DNA of 64,000 nucleotides from Linnemannia schmuckeri (Eukaryota > Mortierellomycota > Mortierellomycetes > Mortierellales > Mortierellaceae): assembly GCA_029449235.1 (NCBI GenBank), contig JANATG010000005.1, positions 2,170,001-2,234,000 of the forward strand, given 5' to 3'. This document shows positions 35,715 to 48,334 of this stretch, one piece after another (the first letter of the stretch is position 1; every line of letters begins with the position of its first letter). The notes under the pieces are model-generated. The model ran no database searches and was not told the origin of the DNA. It saw only the letters and a list, made by a program, of their open reading frames with translations. Both the position numbers and the translations under genes were made by a program.

Positions 35715-37282
35715 TACTCCTCGAGTCCACCCTTGATGCATTGGTTGGTATCTATTTGGCGTGAAATAGTCGGAGGCCAAGCCGCGATTGATGACCCTGT
35801 TGCAAGACCCCAGCGCAAGACGTTTAACTGGGCGCATGATGTGGATGTGCCGGCGGAAATGCGGCTCCTACTTGACCGCGAGACAAGAACGTACCTTTCG
35901 AACTCTATTATCAGGTAGATGCTATTCTTTTGTGAGCCGAGAGCGCAACACCCTGCCAAAATGCCCATCCTAATTATTAATGCTCTTTTTGTCCACCTGC
36001 TAGAACCACTATTTGAGACTGCCCATGGTGCAGCGGGAAGTCCTTTGAGTGTGGAGGAAAACATCCACATCCCCCGCTGCCTGTTTCTCTGCAACGCTAT
36101 GTATTACTGTTGCTCAATATCCTCATCCGACCTCGTTGACAGAGGCGCCGATGGAAAAGAGTTTTTCTTACGCGGACAAGGTACGTCGTGTATTTTGAAT
36201 GACTTATAGTCAAATCTAACCAAGCTTGCATTCTTTTTAAACGCCACATAGAACTTTTTGAGGAGAAGTACCTGAGAACACACATCTGCATTATCCAGGG
36301 TCTGTTGCTTTTTGCGAACGGAAACAGGACAACCGTTCAGAGTTCAAAACTCACCTATCAAGCCGTTACCATGGCCCTCACGATCGGTTGTCATACGAAG
36401 CAGGATGAGGGCATCAACAGCATCATGAAGGCGTACCCTGCACGTGTGTTCTGCTTCATCTACGATTCCACGCTATCCGCCATTGGAGGAGAGTCCGTCT
36501 TGATCAGCGATGAAGGTATCACTGTCGACATGTTTGAGGCCGACGACTTGGACTCCGAGGAAGAGACCTGCTCTGATCAGTGCATGCTTCACTATGTACG
36601 TGGCTGGCGGATATATCGTGAGATTCAGAACTACTGCAGTGATATCGTCCAGGGTCCTCAGTACTCGGAACAATTCCTTTTCAACCACCTGGAGCAGTTG
36701 GAAAAGTCTTTGGTCGAATGGCAAGAACAACTACTGGCCGTCTTGAATGTACTTCCGACCAGAGAGTCCATCACATCTCCGATCAAGGCGACGGCTGCCA
36801 GTGCTCGGCTGCTTTGCTACTCCCTTATCATCTTTCTTCACTACCCTTACCTGCCTGATCCCGATAGTTCATATACGCCCTCTACTGTCGAACAAAGTTG
36901 TCCTCCAGACTCTCAAAGGCACTGCACTCAAGCCACCAACGAGATTACAAGGGTTACAAGCATCTTACTGGAGAAGGCTTCCTGAATACTCGAACAGGTC
37001 AACACCGCACGATATGCTCTCAACATGGTCGTCAGGATCCACCACCGCAACTTCAAGGTTACCTATGACGCCTCTCTAGTGAAAGATGCAGAGCGAAACC
37101 TTCAAAAGTCCATTACTCCTGCGGGAGAGTCATTTTCGGAGTATGATTCTTTCAATTGGGAAGACAATAGCGAAGGTGTTAACCCTCGGACTAACCCGAT
37201 GGCGTTTGTGTTTCTGCCGCCAGGGATGGAGAACGATACGATGGCACTGTCACCACCAGAAAGCAGTGGACATGAATATTAA
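35715..37282 (+). pseudogene. Fungal-specific transcription factor (Fungal_trans domain), two in-frame stops
   Basis: Resembles the middle homology region of zinc-cluster transcription factors. Coding segments 35715-36180 and 36252-37282 join across a clean intron (GTACGT...ATAG) in frame. Segments such as LFLCNAMYYCCSI, ICIIQGLLLFANG and AVTMALTIGCHTK match the usual helical pattern of the domain. TAG at 35916-35918 and TGA at 36983-36985 interrupt one otherwise continuous frame; homology-like sequence continues directly after each. Treating the first stop as lying inside an intron (GTAGAT to CTAG at 36002) throws the next exon out of frame. No zinc-cluster exon is visible upstream. Either a pseudogene or a truncated transcript unit. 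Both stops can be explained by G-to-A change of Trp codons, which is inference. Confidence 0.7.
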
Positions 37283-38474
37283 GAACAGTGGTCAGGTGTG
37301 ACACAACGAAGTTTCAATCTTATTTTCTAAAGCAAAATGCATGTGAAAAAAAGAGACAAAGTATTTTTTTTTTGTTTTGCTTTTTGTTAACGGGAAAGTG
37401 AATGGGTTGGAGAAACAACAACAAAGCGGGAAAATGCACACACCCTCCAGATATTCTCGAGAAACTATGCGAGCAATTGGACTATTGGCAAGACGAAAAA
37501 AAGGTTTGATCACAAGAGCAAACGCGAAAATTTACCATTCACCTAAAATCCTTACGGTGCTCAATCGTTATCCTTGTATACCAGCGACTCAATTTCTTAT
37601 GGAAGGTTAGTGGGAGTAAGAAGGAGCAGAAAGAAGTCGACCAAAGACGATTGTAGTGAGGATGAGAAGGAAAGAAATGGTCAATGGATGGTACAAAGTC
37701 GAAAATACGGCAGCTGTTGAAGATGTGGAACGGGTGTGAAAGTTGAGCCCAAAGACTCACTGACCACGATCAATGATGAGACTTTGCTTGAGATTGATAA
37801 AATATAACGATCAAAAATGATCTCCGCAACTGGGATTCGCGGTGCCTGGATTAGTGCCGTGTCCTTATATTGTGCCTTTCAACTAAAATGAGTTAAAAAA
37901 TTAACCGTTAATCCAGCTGTGAGCGGGGTTTGTATGGGTTTGGAACAAAAACGTAGTCGTGAATAGCTGGCTAATCGGGGTTTAGCGGCCGGTATAAAAT
38001 ATTTTATGTGAAACGCGCAATAATGCGTGCCCCTTGTCTCACTTTCGTTCTCTCCTGGCGAAAAATGGGAGGACGGGAGCGTTCATTCCTTCATTGCAAG
38101 GGTTGTTGTTGATGTTGACACCGATATAGATTTTAAGTCTTCGCCCGAGCTAAAACCACTTCCTTTCTCTTCGTCTTTACTTGAGAACTTGACGCTGTAT
38201 TTTTTGTTTTCAATCCCAAGGTTTTCTTTTCTCCTTCCTTCATCCTTCTCTCTTCTTCTCTTCCCTTCTCTCTTCATCCTTCTCATTCTTCCCACTCTCC
38301 TTTGCACTGACAATCACTTGAATCCGTCTTCCTTTTTTCTAACCTGTCTAAAACACTCATCCACCCATCATCTCCTTCTTACGGTCAGACGTTAGTAACT
38401 CGTTTTCAACTACTCACATTCGGCTATTCTATACCCCCTTTTTTAAACGTTTATTGCAGCTCAACTATTTCGTC
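37283..38474. other. Intergenic spacer
   Basis: No gene recognised; CT-rich on the plus strand around 38160-38350, as expected for a fungal leader or promoter before the gene remnant at 38475. Confidence 0.6.
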
Positions 38475-41400
38475 ATGAGACATATTTCTCTTAGATATAA
38501 CAATGGCCCTGCGCCTTTGTAACACCATAGCAATAATACCCCGCACCGTCTTATCAAAGGCTCCGGCTTATAGACCTCTCTGCCGCCGCTTGCCGGGTTT
38601 TCATCGTTCGTAAACCCAATGGAGACCAAGTCTTCACTATGAACTCAGCAGTTAAACGCTTTGGCCTGATTGAGCACGTCAAACGATACAGTTAGTACAA
38701 TAACTGGGAGATATTACATCAATATCCGATCGCAATCGAGCTCATGCAAGTATTTTTTTTTTGCTCTTATTTCATTTTGCGTTTTAATTTACAACATTGC
38801 CAGGTCGAGATATATGCATTCTCTAATATGCGTTCGTTTGATCACATTTTCTAATATAGTCGTGCTGTCAGTTTTGTACGCGCAATGCCCGCTTTCACAG
38901 ACGAGGTGCTGTATGTCAGTAAAACTGGCTCTGTTATCCAGTCACTGGACAGTTATCCTCTTAAAACTGTCAAAGAGGATGACAACTCGCTCTCCATGGA
39001 TTCAGAAACAGAGAACTCTCCGACACACTGGACGCCGGTTCCGAGTCCTCCGGTCCGCACCCTGATTCCAATTTGCGGGCTAACAGTTGGACCTCCGGGA
39101 TGATCAACCAAGATGTACATCAACAGTCGGATTTCTTTGCTTTGCCAAAAGGAGTCTCACCCAGTGACGAGATTGATCTCAGAGAGATCAAGCTCCAGTA
39201 TTATGTTCTTTGCAAGAACCGTCGCACCCGGCGCGACTCCGCCCCGCATTTTGCCGGCATTCCTGGTGTCGATATCAATAGGTCCGTCGATTTTGTGGAG
39301 AGGTTCTCCGCCATGATGCTTTGGAGTTTGCAGTCGCTGAAGACCGAACTACGGGATTTGGCAACCGTTTGGACAGTGGTTAAGCAGAGTACGTCCGAAT
39401 CACCACACTGTTGCAGTTTGACTTGGACCTTCCCAGCCATAATCAAGTCGAGCCGTTGATGGATAAGATGATTGTCTGTGTTCAAGAGCTGCAGTCTCAG
39501 GATAACATGGATTAGACCCCGGAAGGTGGAAGGGCAATGGACCGTCCTCGCCTGTCCAAGCACGATGTCGCAGTGCTGCCGTCGTATCTAGATGTTAGTC
39601 CCAGCATGCGGCAGGACGATGTGGCAAACCTAGGCTTGGTACATACTTGAGATTCTCGAGGCCGTGAGCAAAGGGTGTGTCCGAGCTGCTACCAAGCTCT
39701 ATACCCATCATACAGCGCCAAGTACATCATGGACCATATTGGGGACCAAGGAGAGTATGATATCAGAAAGAGCAGCATTGTCCTCCGTCCGAAGGATAGC
39801 AAGGGTCTACAAAGATTCTGTCTTCTCGATACAACAAAGGTCGGATGTATTACCGAGCTTATCATCGATATAGACTGGGATGCCCCCATGAGAGACTTGG
39901 AATCTATCCGTGCCCTCGCAAAATCTCTTTGTTTTTCCAACCTAACCATCACGATAACAAACACTACTCAACCTCATAGTACCCATAAACCTCCTTTTCA
40001 GTCACCTCTCTTGGGTGAGTTTTCAGGATCCCCACCCAACAACATCCAGCGAATCTCTCGCGCATTGCTAGGTGGACTCAAGAATCTGAGTATTGTCTCC
40101 AATGAAGCGTTGGATATCTCAGCCTTTCTTCGCAACCCGCAGGACCGTCCGCTAACTGAGGGTGGCCTGATAGTCACGATCAACAAGCCCTCTTCAATGT
40201 GCACAGTGGATCTCTATGACGGCAACATTCATCTGCTGGAACTGGAAGCTAGCCTTGCAGACGTCTCAAGAATGATCTCAACGCAGACTCTCCACGGCAA
40301 CCTGCAGTCCCTCACCATTACTGGTCTCGATCCGATGCTAACTGAGGAAGCACTTTTGGCCAGGACCAACAAAATCAAGGCCATCATTCACAACAATCTC
40401 GATCTTTCGTCGTTGATTCTCCACTGGTCTGCGAGCGCCTTCCTTCAGGCGGAGGCGATCATGAGGTCGATCTATACCGAGTTGTTGGTCGTACAAACTC
40501 CAAATCCTCAACTTCCCTCGTACACTCTTGTCGACAACACGAAGGACCATCTCTTTGTAACATTCAGTCTACCCAACAGTCAAGCCACAAAGTCGATCGT
40601 CGCCAATGTTACCGTTCGTAACCATGAACCCAACCTCGGTACCCTCCTCGACATCTACGGGCCCTTCATTCAGATACTAAACACAAACGACAAACTCGGG
40701 TCAACTTCCCTCAACATATTGAATGATTCTGTCCGCCGCGAGCGTTCATCTCAACTGACAAGTGTCATGATCTCTCTCAGCACACTGAACACGGAGAGTG
40801 CTCGGAAGCTTCAGAGCACGTTTTTACTATGCAGTGCAACGCTTCAACAAGTGGTCCTGGTTGGCTCTCCTCTGGACGAGAAGATTGGCTTGGCGGTCCT
40901 GAACATACTGGAAAGCCCAGAGGTCAACCAGGTGGTGCTATTCGACGATGGGCGGAATATGGAAACATGGATCGCTGAGGTGTCGGTGTCACTCTCCATC
41001 TCCTCCACCTTGACTGTGCTTGATCGAGTGGAGGACATTCGCAGGCTCGTTCCTGGACACGACGATACCAGCCTGGATTGGTTGAAGGCCCGGCAAACTA
41101 CTAACATATCCGGTGCCATATCTCAAGGACCGCTGAAAGGATCCTCAGTCACCGAGAGTCCCATCCAGAGCGAGCGACGGATCAGGCCTTCGGTCGAATA
41201 CAAGCCCTTCCGGGTTTTGGGTGAAGAGGACTTCACGGTCAACATTGTTCCTATCACCAACGCCGACTTTGGACAAGTACTGTACGAGTCTGCCATTTCG
41301 GACAAATATGGTACCTTTGACTAAATCGACAGCAACGGTCGCCTTGTGCCTTTCTTGACAGACCCATTGTATCCAGACCAACTGTAAGTTATTTTTGTTT

Positions 41401-41635
41401 TTCGACATGCGCATGTTGACAACTTTTTTTTCCTAACATAAAAAATCAAACTCAAAACAATTAAACCGCTTTGTTGCTCTTCCTTCTTTACCTTGCTAGC
41501 CTTTATTCTCCTGGCGACCCCAAATCCAGAATGATCTTGGCGGACCGAGACGGAGATCCTGAGAACCGGAAGGAGTTCTATGAGGTCGCATTCACCTTGT
41601 ACATTAGCGGCGACGGCGACGATATCCTCCCTTAG
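38475..41635 (+). pseudogene. Leucine-rich cluster protein 4, decayed 5' half and chimeric 3' end
   Basis: Closest to cluster protein 3. Exon 1 (38475-38694) starts with a matching basic segment (RHISLRYNN against RRIRFKHKG) but meets TAA at 38520. After a frameshift it continues (VFIVRKPNG, IEHVKRY) to a phase-2 donor. Exon 2 starts at 38860 with FVRAMPAFTDEVLYV. Frame changes occur near 39000-39050 and 39390, and stops TAG 39513-39515 and TGA 39648-39650 interrupt recognisable homology. From 39675 a 549-codon stretch is fully open, covering the leucine-rich half (ITELIIDIDWDAPMRDLES, SLDWLKARQ). It runs on into FRVLGEEDF, IDSNGRLVPFL (stop TAA 41322-41324 inside), a phase-2 donor at 41384 and a last exon 41500-41635. 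That tail resembles the N-terminal module of the minus-strand paralogs, so the locus looks like a fusion. Confidence 0.7.
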
Positions 41636-41654
41636 TTCAATAGAGCCAACCCAT

Positions 41655-41688
<34 letters not shown>

Positions 41689-42795
41689 GCAAACAGCTCT
41701 TTTTTTTTTTTTTGCACTCATCGTCATGTGAAGTTAAATAACAAGCATACTTTCTTTTTCAATAACCAGAATCACAGGCAGTAAGTCACTCATACGAACA
41801 ACGCGAAGAAAGGGATCCACTGTAGAAATTGGAGAACCTGAGAATGTTCACAATGACTCTACGTTGTCACAGAAAAAAAAAATGTTTTGACGTCTATTTC
41901 ATAGCTGTGAAAAATAGTCATTGCTGTAGTGTTCATGGAAACAAAAAGGAGGTATCATAAAGAAAGAGAAAGGAAGGAGAGTGTAGAGAGGGATTGTACT
42001 ACTACTATGTGACAATACAAAGTGTGAGCCCGCAACTTTGTGCGTTTGTCCTCATTGATAGAGAACATGAAAGGTCGTCTGTTGATCATAATGTCATCTG
42101 GGGTTTTTAAGCCTTCGCCAAAATGTGATAAAGTGATGTTGAAATTGAGCGGGAGGTGAGTTTCGGGTCCAGCCCTACAACTAACTACCCCCGCACAGGT
42201 GTCGAAATTTTATAGCTCAGAAAACACAACTCCTTCTCCCTCTGCCCCCCTTGAATTTGTGTCGCTTCTCTCTCTCCCTCAACTGTCAACGGTCGCCCTG
42301 CATCACTTTCAACTGGTTGTTCTTGGCTGGATGTTATGCTACCTGTAAATTTAAAGGACAACATCCAGCACCACATCAGGATGGGCTTCGATACGTCGAG
42401 GCTCGAGACTAAATGTATGAACAAAGAATGAAAAGATAATCGAGAATGAAAGAGCGAAAGACCAAGGGGAGGGGCGCATGGATGAGTAAGAGCAATGTAG
42501 TTTTGGGGCAATTGATAATTATTAACAGGGGAGGACAAAACAAACAGCGAAACCAGAATTAATAACCGTCCTGCAAACTAGGGTGTAATACGATTGCTTT
42601 CGTTTTATCGTGCAAAGTGTACAAGTATGTGCGCAGGTGCAGTACAGAAGTACTTGTAACTTGTACAACACAAGGAAAGGTCAACGCCCAATTGATAGCT
42701 GGCGCATGTGTCACATCAAAAAAGTGACACTCGCAACCGTTTGATTTTGTCCCCACTCCACCTCTTCCACAATTCTCTTTTGTCATTACCATACC
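41636..42795. other. Intergenic spacer with T32 and T13 runs
   Basis: T32 at about 41656-41687 and a second T run near 41700-41713 lie just past the 3' end of cluster protein 4. A 78-codon minus-strand reading frame (42792-42559) lies downstream of the solo module exon and could belong to its transcript, but shows no homology to the family. Confidence 0.55.
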
Positions 42796-42900
42796 TCACG
42801 GCGGCAACAGCAGTAAGAGAATCAAATTCATCGCAGTTACAACCCCTCTCCCCCCTTGTTCGCTATCATCTTTACAAAAACAAATAAACAAAAAACTTAC

Positions 42901-43139
42901 AATTCAGAAGACCCCTCATCACTTAAAAACGGCAATACAGTCTCTCCGCTTTGGACACATCTCGCTGCCGTAAAGACACTCACAATATCATGCCACAACA
43001 CAATCCTTCTTCCGGACGCCGGATCCCGATGGATAATAATGTTGATCTCGTCTTTGCTTGTGACGAGGGCACTCTTGGTCCGGTGCGCGGCTTGAAGACG
43101 GAAGGTTTGGAAGTTTGCTTCGTGCCTTTGTGGGTCCAT
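42901..43139 (-). CDS. Solo N-terminal module exon of the cluster family
   Basis: One exon (43139-42901) encodes the module: FQTFRLQ, RRIVLWHDIVSVF, ETVLPFL, ending in phase 2 at a strong GTAAGT donor, exactly as in the larger paralogs. The downstream exon is unclear. Splicing to AG at 42863 gives an intron of only 38 bases and about 20 further residues (RGVVTAMNLILLLL then stop at 42796) that weakly echo the family's PxRI...LDVV segment. Splicing further down joins a Cys-containing frame ending at 42559. No leucine-rich part follows, so this is either a small single-module protein or a fragment. The coordinates given cover only the exon I can support. Confidence 0.5.
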
Positions 43140-43944
43140 TTCTTTCTTTCTTTTTTTGTTTTGTTTGCAGAATTGTTGATGGGGGAGTTGACTGAGTAGT
43201 AAGTAATGGTTGATGTTATTGGTGAGGATTTTGGAAGATGCTGGTTGCGAATATGGTCATAGACACAACCGGTGAATGGGTTTTTGAATGTGTCGGTGGA
43301 TATTTGGTGTTGTGTTCGAGAACTGGAAAGGAAAGAAGAAGAAAAGAAAGAGAACCTGTTGTTTGCTTTGTACGTTTCAAATATCACCCTTTCTCCTTCT
43401 TTACAAAAAACAATGTGTGATGTCGCACCAAATTTTGTCGGGCGGTGTTGGTAATTCATTAGACAAACCAACAAAAAGGAGGACTTGACTATAGCTTCTT
43501 CGACTCGACTAGTTCCTTCTCGGCAAGCAAGAGAAGTTGAAGAAAGCCCTTTTCATGCGAAAGCCAACAGGAAAGTTCTTTCTTTTGCTTACTTACTCCC
43601 TTCCTCTCTCCTTGCCCTTGTATTCGATGAATTTGAAAATGCGCATGCATACTGTCCGTTCCTGTTTGTCCTACATGCAATATGCAGGACGGACAGACAC
43701 GGACTTCTACGCTTGCGTTTTTCTTTTCTCTACCTCCTAGCAAGTCCAAGGAAACAAACCAACCTCCTTTTTGTGTATTGTCTTTTGTTTTGAGCTCCTT
43801 GCGTCCTCATTTGTCCTCCAAAGCAAAAAGGCACTTTCCTCCCCGAATGGAACAAACTCCTTTATTGTTTTATTTTGTGGTTACTCCTCACTTCTTGTCC
43901 ACTGTCGCACTATCTGATTGGTATCGGAAAAGTAGAGAGCACAC
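43140..43944. other. Intergenic spacer
   Basis: Lies between the start of the solo module and the stop of the cortical anchor gene. No feature recognised. Confidence 0.6.
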
Positions 43945-44493
43945 TTAGGCAATCTCTCTCTCAGCCTGGGCAAGGATAGACCCCCCATTCACAGTCCCAT
44001 TCCCGCCAACGTTCGAGGCATAGTTGACTCCGTGTTTTCCGTTAACTCCTTGAGTAGTTGGGTAAGCCATAGAAAGGTTGATAACACTCGCCCGTTTCTC
44101 CGCGGCAGTAGCAGCAGTAGCAGCCGCAGCCGAGGTCGAGACCGCTCCAAGTGGTGCTCCCGAGGACCCAATCCTGGGAGATCCAACAGCACTGGTCGGA
44201 TTAGGACTCGTTGACGAACCATCGCGAGAGGTCGAGTTCCGTCTAAAGGCTCCCTGAATGCGAGCCAAGCTCGACTTCTTCCGGAGAGTGCTACCTCCCA
44301 TCTCGCTCTGGCGAAGGGTCATGACAGCGTCATTGGTGGGAAGTGCCGGTGTCGATCGGGAAGAAGAAGGGTGATGGTTGGCCTGGACCTCAGACCAAGT
44401 CTGGTTGTCGCCCGGTGCATCTGCTCCAGGTGAGGAAGGGCGTGAAAGCAAGTAGGAGATCGACTAGTTTGTGAAGGAAAAACGCGCATCGCG

Positions 44494-44533
<40 letters not shown>

Positions 44534-47500
44534 AAGGAGAAAAAGCATTCAAAACTTTGAGTTAGAACCAATTCATTCAGATCCTTAACTACCCTTCCAC
44601 ACAAGCTAAAGAAAGGTTTTTGAAACAATAGGTGGTGGACTTACTCTGAACCACAAGTCGTGTTTTTCGCGAGTGGGGGCCTTCAACTTAATGTTACGGC
44701 TGGTGGTCTGGATCACAAGGCTGACAGTGGGCAGGTCCGAGTTGGGCACCGCTTCGGTGATCTGAGTCACGGCAATGATCAATCCTAAATGGACGCAAAA
44801 AAAAGGAATTTCAGATCATAATTATTCATCATGCGCCTTACACACAATTTGCTATGATCGACAACAACAGAGAGAAAAAGGTGAAACGAAAACAAAAACT
44901 TAAAGGTAAGCTTAGCAAATACTTACCGCTCTTTCCTGATTGCAGCGAGGATCCCCCAGAACCGGGGTTCTTCAAGCTCCAATGCATGGTCTTGGTGTAG
45001 GGGTGGACCCAGACATAACGCCAATGCATCTTCTCATTCATCATGGTCGTAAATCTGCGGCGAGTATACTTCCAGAGGTAATCGCCAATCATCGTCTGAG
45101 TAATCAGCTGGATCATAGTTGGATCAGTGGGCGTCAAATCGAAATTGGAGCTGTTCGACATCCTCCTGCCATTGCGGAAATAGCCGTCTTGGTTGTAGTC
45201 GGTCGACATGCTAGAGATGGAGCCGTTGGGCGATGGTCTATAGTCGGGATGGCGGCCGATCGTAGCACCCGAAGAATCTGTGATGATATGGTGGTGCTGA
45301 GTAACGTTGCTAACTCCATTGTTGAGATGAGTCAAGTTCACCTGGCTCGTGCTGGGGGCGGCATACGTGTAGGTGGTGTGCGAAGAAACCTCTACGACGG
45401 TGGTGGATGGGCGACCCAATGGCACTTCTTCATTTGCAGCGAGAGGCTGCTCCGTTTGAACCGTTACTGATGATGGCAAAGGCACCTCCTTGTTTGTCGC
45501 GGCAAGTTGCGCAGGCGTAGGGGTTGACTCCTCGGCAGATGAAACGTTGTTTTGATCCGAAGAAGAGTCCCCGGTGGCAGCGGCTGTTGTTACTGCCGTA
45601 ACAGCAGCTGCGACTGCCAAAGGCGCCGCAGTCTCCAGGTTGGAGTGCTTCTCGTCGTCCTTGGTCTGCTTATCGGTTGAGGCGGTCTCGGCATGATCCT
45701 GAGACAGTTCCAGAGAAGCGACAGGCGGACTAGCGTTGTCTTGGTAGATTGACTTGATTCGGCCGGTATCCGTCGCACTCTGGTCGCCACCGAATGCTGA
45801 TCCAAACGACACCCTGAACTCGCGGTCCTCAGGCTTCAACGACGGCTTGTCTGTCGCAGTCTCGGCAAGATCGGCTGGGACAACAGGAACTGGTGGCGGT
45901 GACTCGACAGCCGAAGGCTCTGGGATAGTCTGGCTCATATCGCAGGTATGGCGGCGCTCGTCTTCCACATTAGACTTCGACGTACGACGAGCAGACTTGT
46001 CGGCAGTGGGTTCGATGTCTCCTTCCTCAGAGTGTGCAGCTGGGCTAGGGGTATATTGCACATCGTTGGTTAAACTAGCCTGAGCGGACTCGACAGTGGT
46101 GAGAGCACCGACAGTCTCGGTAGTGGGTGGCGATGAAATGGCGTCATCCTGGGCAGGCTCGATAGTCGCAGCAACAACAGCAGGGATAACGGCGGCGGCG
46201 GCGGACACGGCGGGGATATCGCTGGCAGGTACTGTGGAGACAATGTCGATAGGGATATGCTTTGTCTCTGTTCCAGGCTTGCCAATAATAACCGCCTCGG
46301 CTTTGTTATCCTTGTCCTCAGCAACAATCTCCTTGTCATCAGAGTCAAGACCTGAAGAGACAATGCCATTGACATTAGTCGTGGCGTGATTGCCTTCGTG
46401 AGCCTCAGGAGCCTCCTTGTCCTTGACAGCACCTTTAACCTCAACAGCCTTCTTGTCCAATGAATCTGCAGCTGATGGAGAGGTGACACCATCGGTGGGT
46501 GGGACAAAGCCAGGGATGGTGTGGATCCAGCTCTCAATAGGCTCAGTCATGACTTCCTGATCCCTGTATTCCGCAGCCTTGGCGTTGGTGGTTGATGTAG
46601 CCTGGGCCAGCTCGGCAAAGAGTCCGCCAGTAGGGAAGGGAGAACCACGTCCGTTGCTGAAATCACGAGATCCACTCTCGGAGAGGCTCATGCTCAGGTC
46701 GCGATGGTCATAGCCGTCGACATCTTCCAGAACATCCATATCAGAAGCATTTCCGGAGCCGTGACCTTGAAGAAGTCCCATGCTCGACTTTTCGTTCAGA
46801 GGTGTGGGCTCAAAGAGGGCAACTCCCTCAAGACGCATAGTTTCGATCGTCTCCTCACGGTCCGCAAGCATCTTGACCAGTTCGTCTTTCTCCACCAAGA
46901 GCTCCTCCTTCTCGGTGATAAGCTCCTCCTTTTCCGTAATTTCCTTGCTGAGCTTCGATTGAAGCTCATTGATGATGGACTGTTGGTGCGCAAAGGACGT
47001 CTCTCGAGCCAATGATGCGACCTTGGGCTCAGCAACTGCAGGCGCAACGACGGTAGGGACAACGACTTCCTCGCCGCTAACGGTCTTAACTGGGGCCTGA
47101 ATCAAGATAGGTGCCTCAACCGCAGGCTCAGCAGTGGCCTTCTCCTCCATCTCTTGAGCTAGAGCAATCGCATCCAGAGTCGCCTTCTTGGCGAGCTTTC
47201 GCTGTTGCAGAGTCATGGTAGCGTTGAGGTCTTCAACCTTGGTCAACAGATCGGATTTCTCGCGCTGGATTCCCGCCATGTGCTTCCGCATTGTCGCCAT
47301 ATCCTGCTCATGTCGCGATTTGGTGATTTCGAGCTGATTGGACGTCTTCTCTTCCTTGTCCTTGAGTTGCTCGACCTGCTCCGTTGCCGTCGCAAAAGCT
47401 TTTTGAATTTTGGCATTCTCATGAGTTGCTTTGGACAACTGAGCCTGCAAATCCATGTTCTGGTTCCGGAGCTCTTGGTTCTGCAGCTCCAAATTCCACT

Positions 47501-48297
47501 GATCCTCCTTCTGGCGCTCTATTTGAACAATGATGTTTGTGTTAGACTCAGACACCTTCAAAAAGTCTGGATATGAAGATGACTGTAACATGTCCGACAA
47601 TTCTTATAAATCTACCTTCGCTCTCTTCACGAAGTCGTCGCTGCTTGTTCAAAGCATCGATGATTCGTTCCTGTTCATTAATTTTGAGGTCGTACTCTTG
47701 GTTCAGCTTCTCCTTCAACTCGGCTTGAGTAGTCCAGTATCGGACTTGGTTTAGCAACTCTTCCTGAATCTGCAAAGGGAATGCGGCATCATTCGTCGAG
47801 GGAGCCGAATTCATGTTGACCTTGTGGCGACGGGGCTTGGATATTGTCTGAGCAGGAAGCGTGCTTGAAGGCAGTGCGCTTGGAGCAAGGACGGAGCCTG
47901 AGCGCGATGTTGAGAGATCATTCGCTGAGTTGGATGCCGTTATGGGCTTCAAAGCATAAAAACATAACAAAAGTGTAAAGAAAAAAGGTGGTGATCAATT
48001 ATGTTGGTGAAGCCCAGTTCAAAGTCATAATAGTTGGTGCTCTTGCTGTCCACGTTCATTTCCCGTGCAAGAAATCGCTTAACCCAGACTAGACAGTCGG
48101 CTCGCAAACTCGCAAATGAAACTGGACAGGTGTCTGCACGCGCACAATCCCCCATAACAGGCTTGCATGCCGATTGTCTACCGTTGAAAGTAACCACATT
48201 ACTGCCCAGGAAAGGAATAGAGGACAGTTCCCTGGGTGGGATATTAAATTTGAATTGGTTGTGAGCACCCAAAAATTGCATGGGACCAACGACTCTT

Positions 48298-48334
<37 letters not shown>

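Noticed and set aside
35916..36002. An intron (GTAGAT...CTAG) that would remove the TAG in the transcription-factor remnant
   Set aside because: Joining the flanks puts the next exon in a frame with an immediate TGA, while reading straight through gives domain-like sequence on both sides.
42559..42792. Second exon for the solo module at 43139
   Set aside because: Frame could be joined, but the sequence has no family resemblance; listed only as a possibility.
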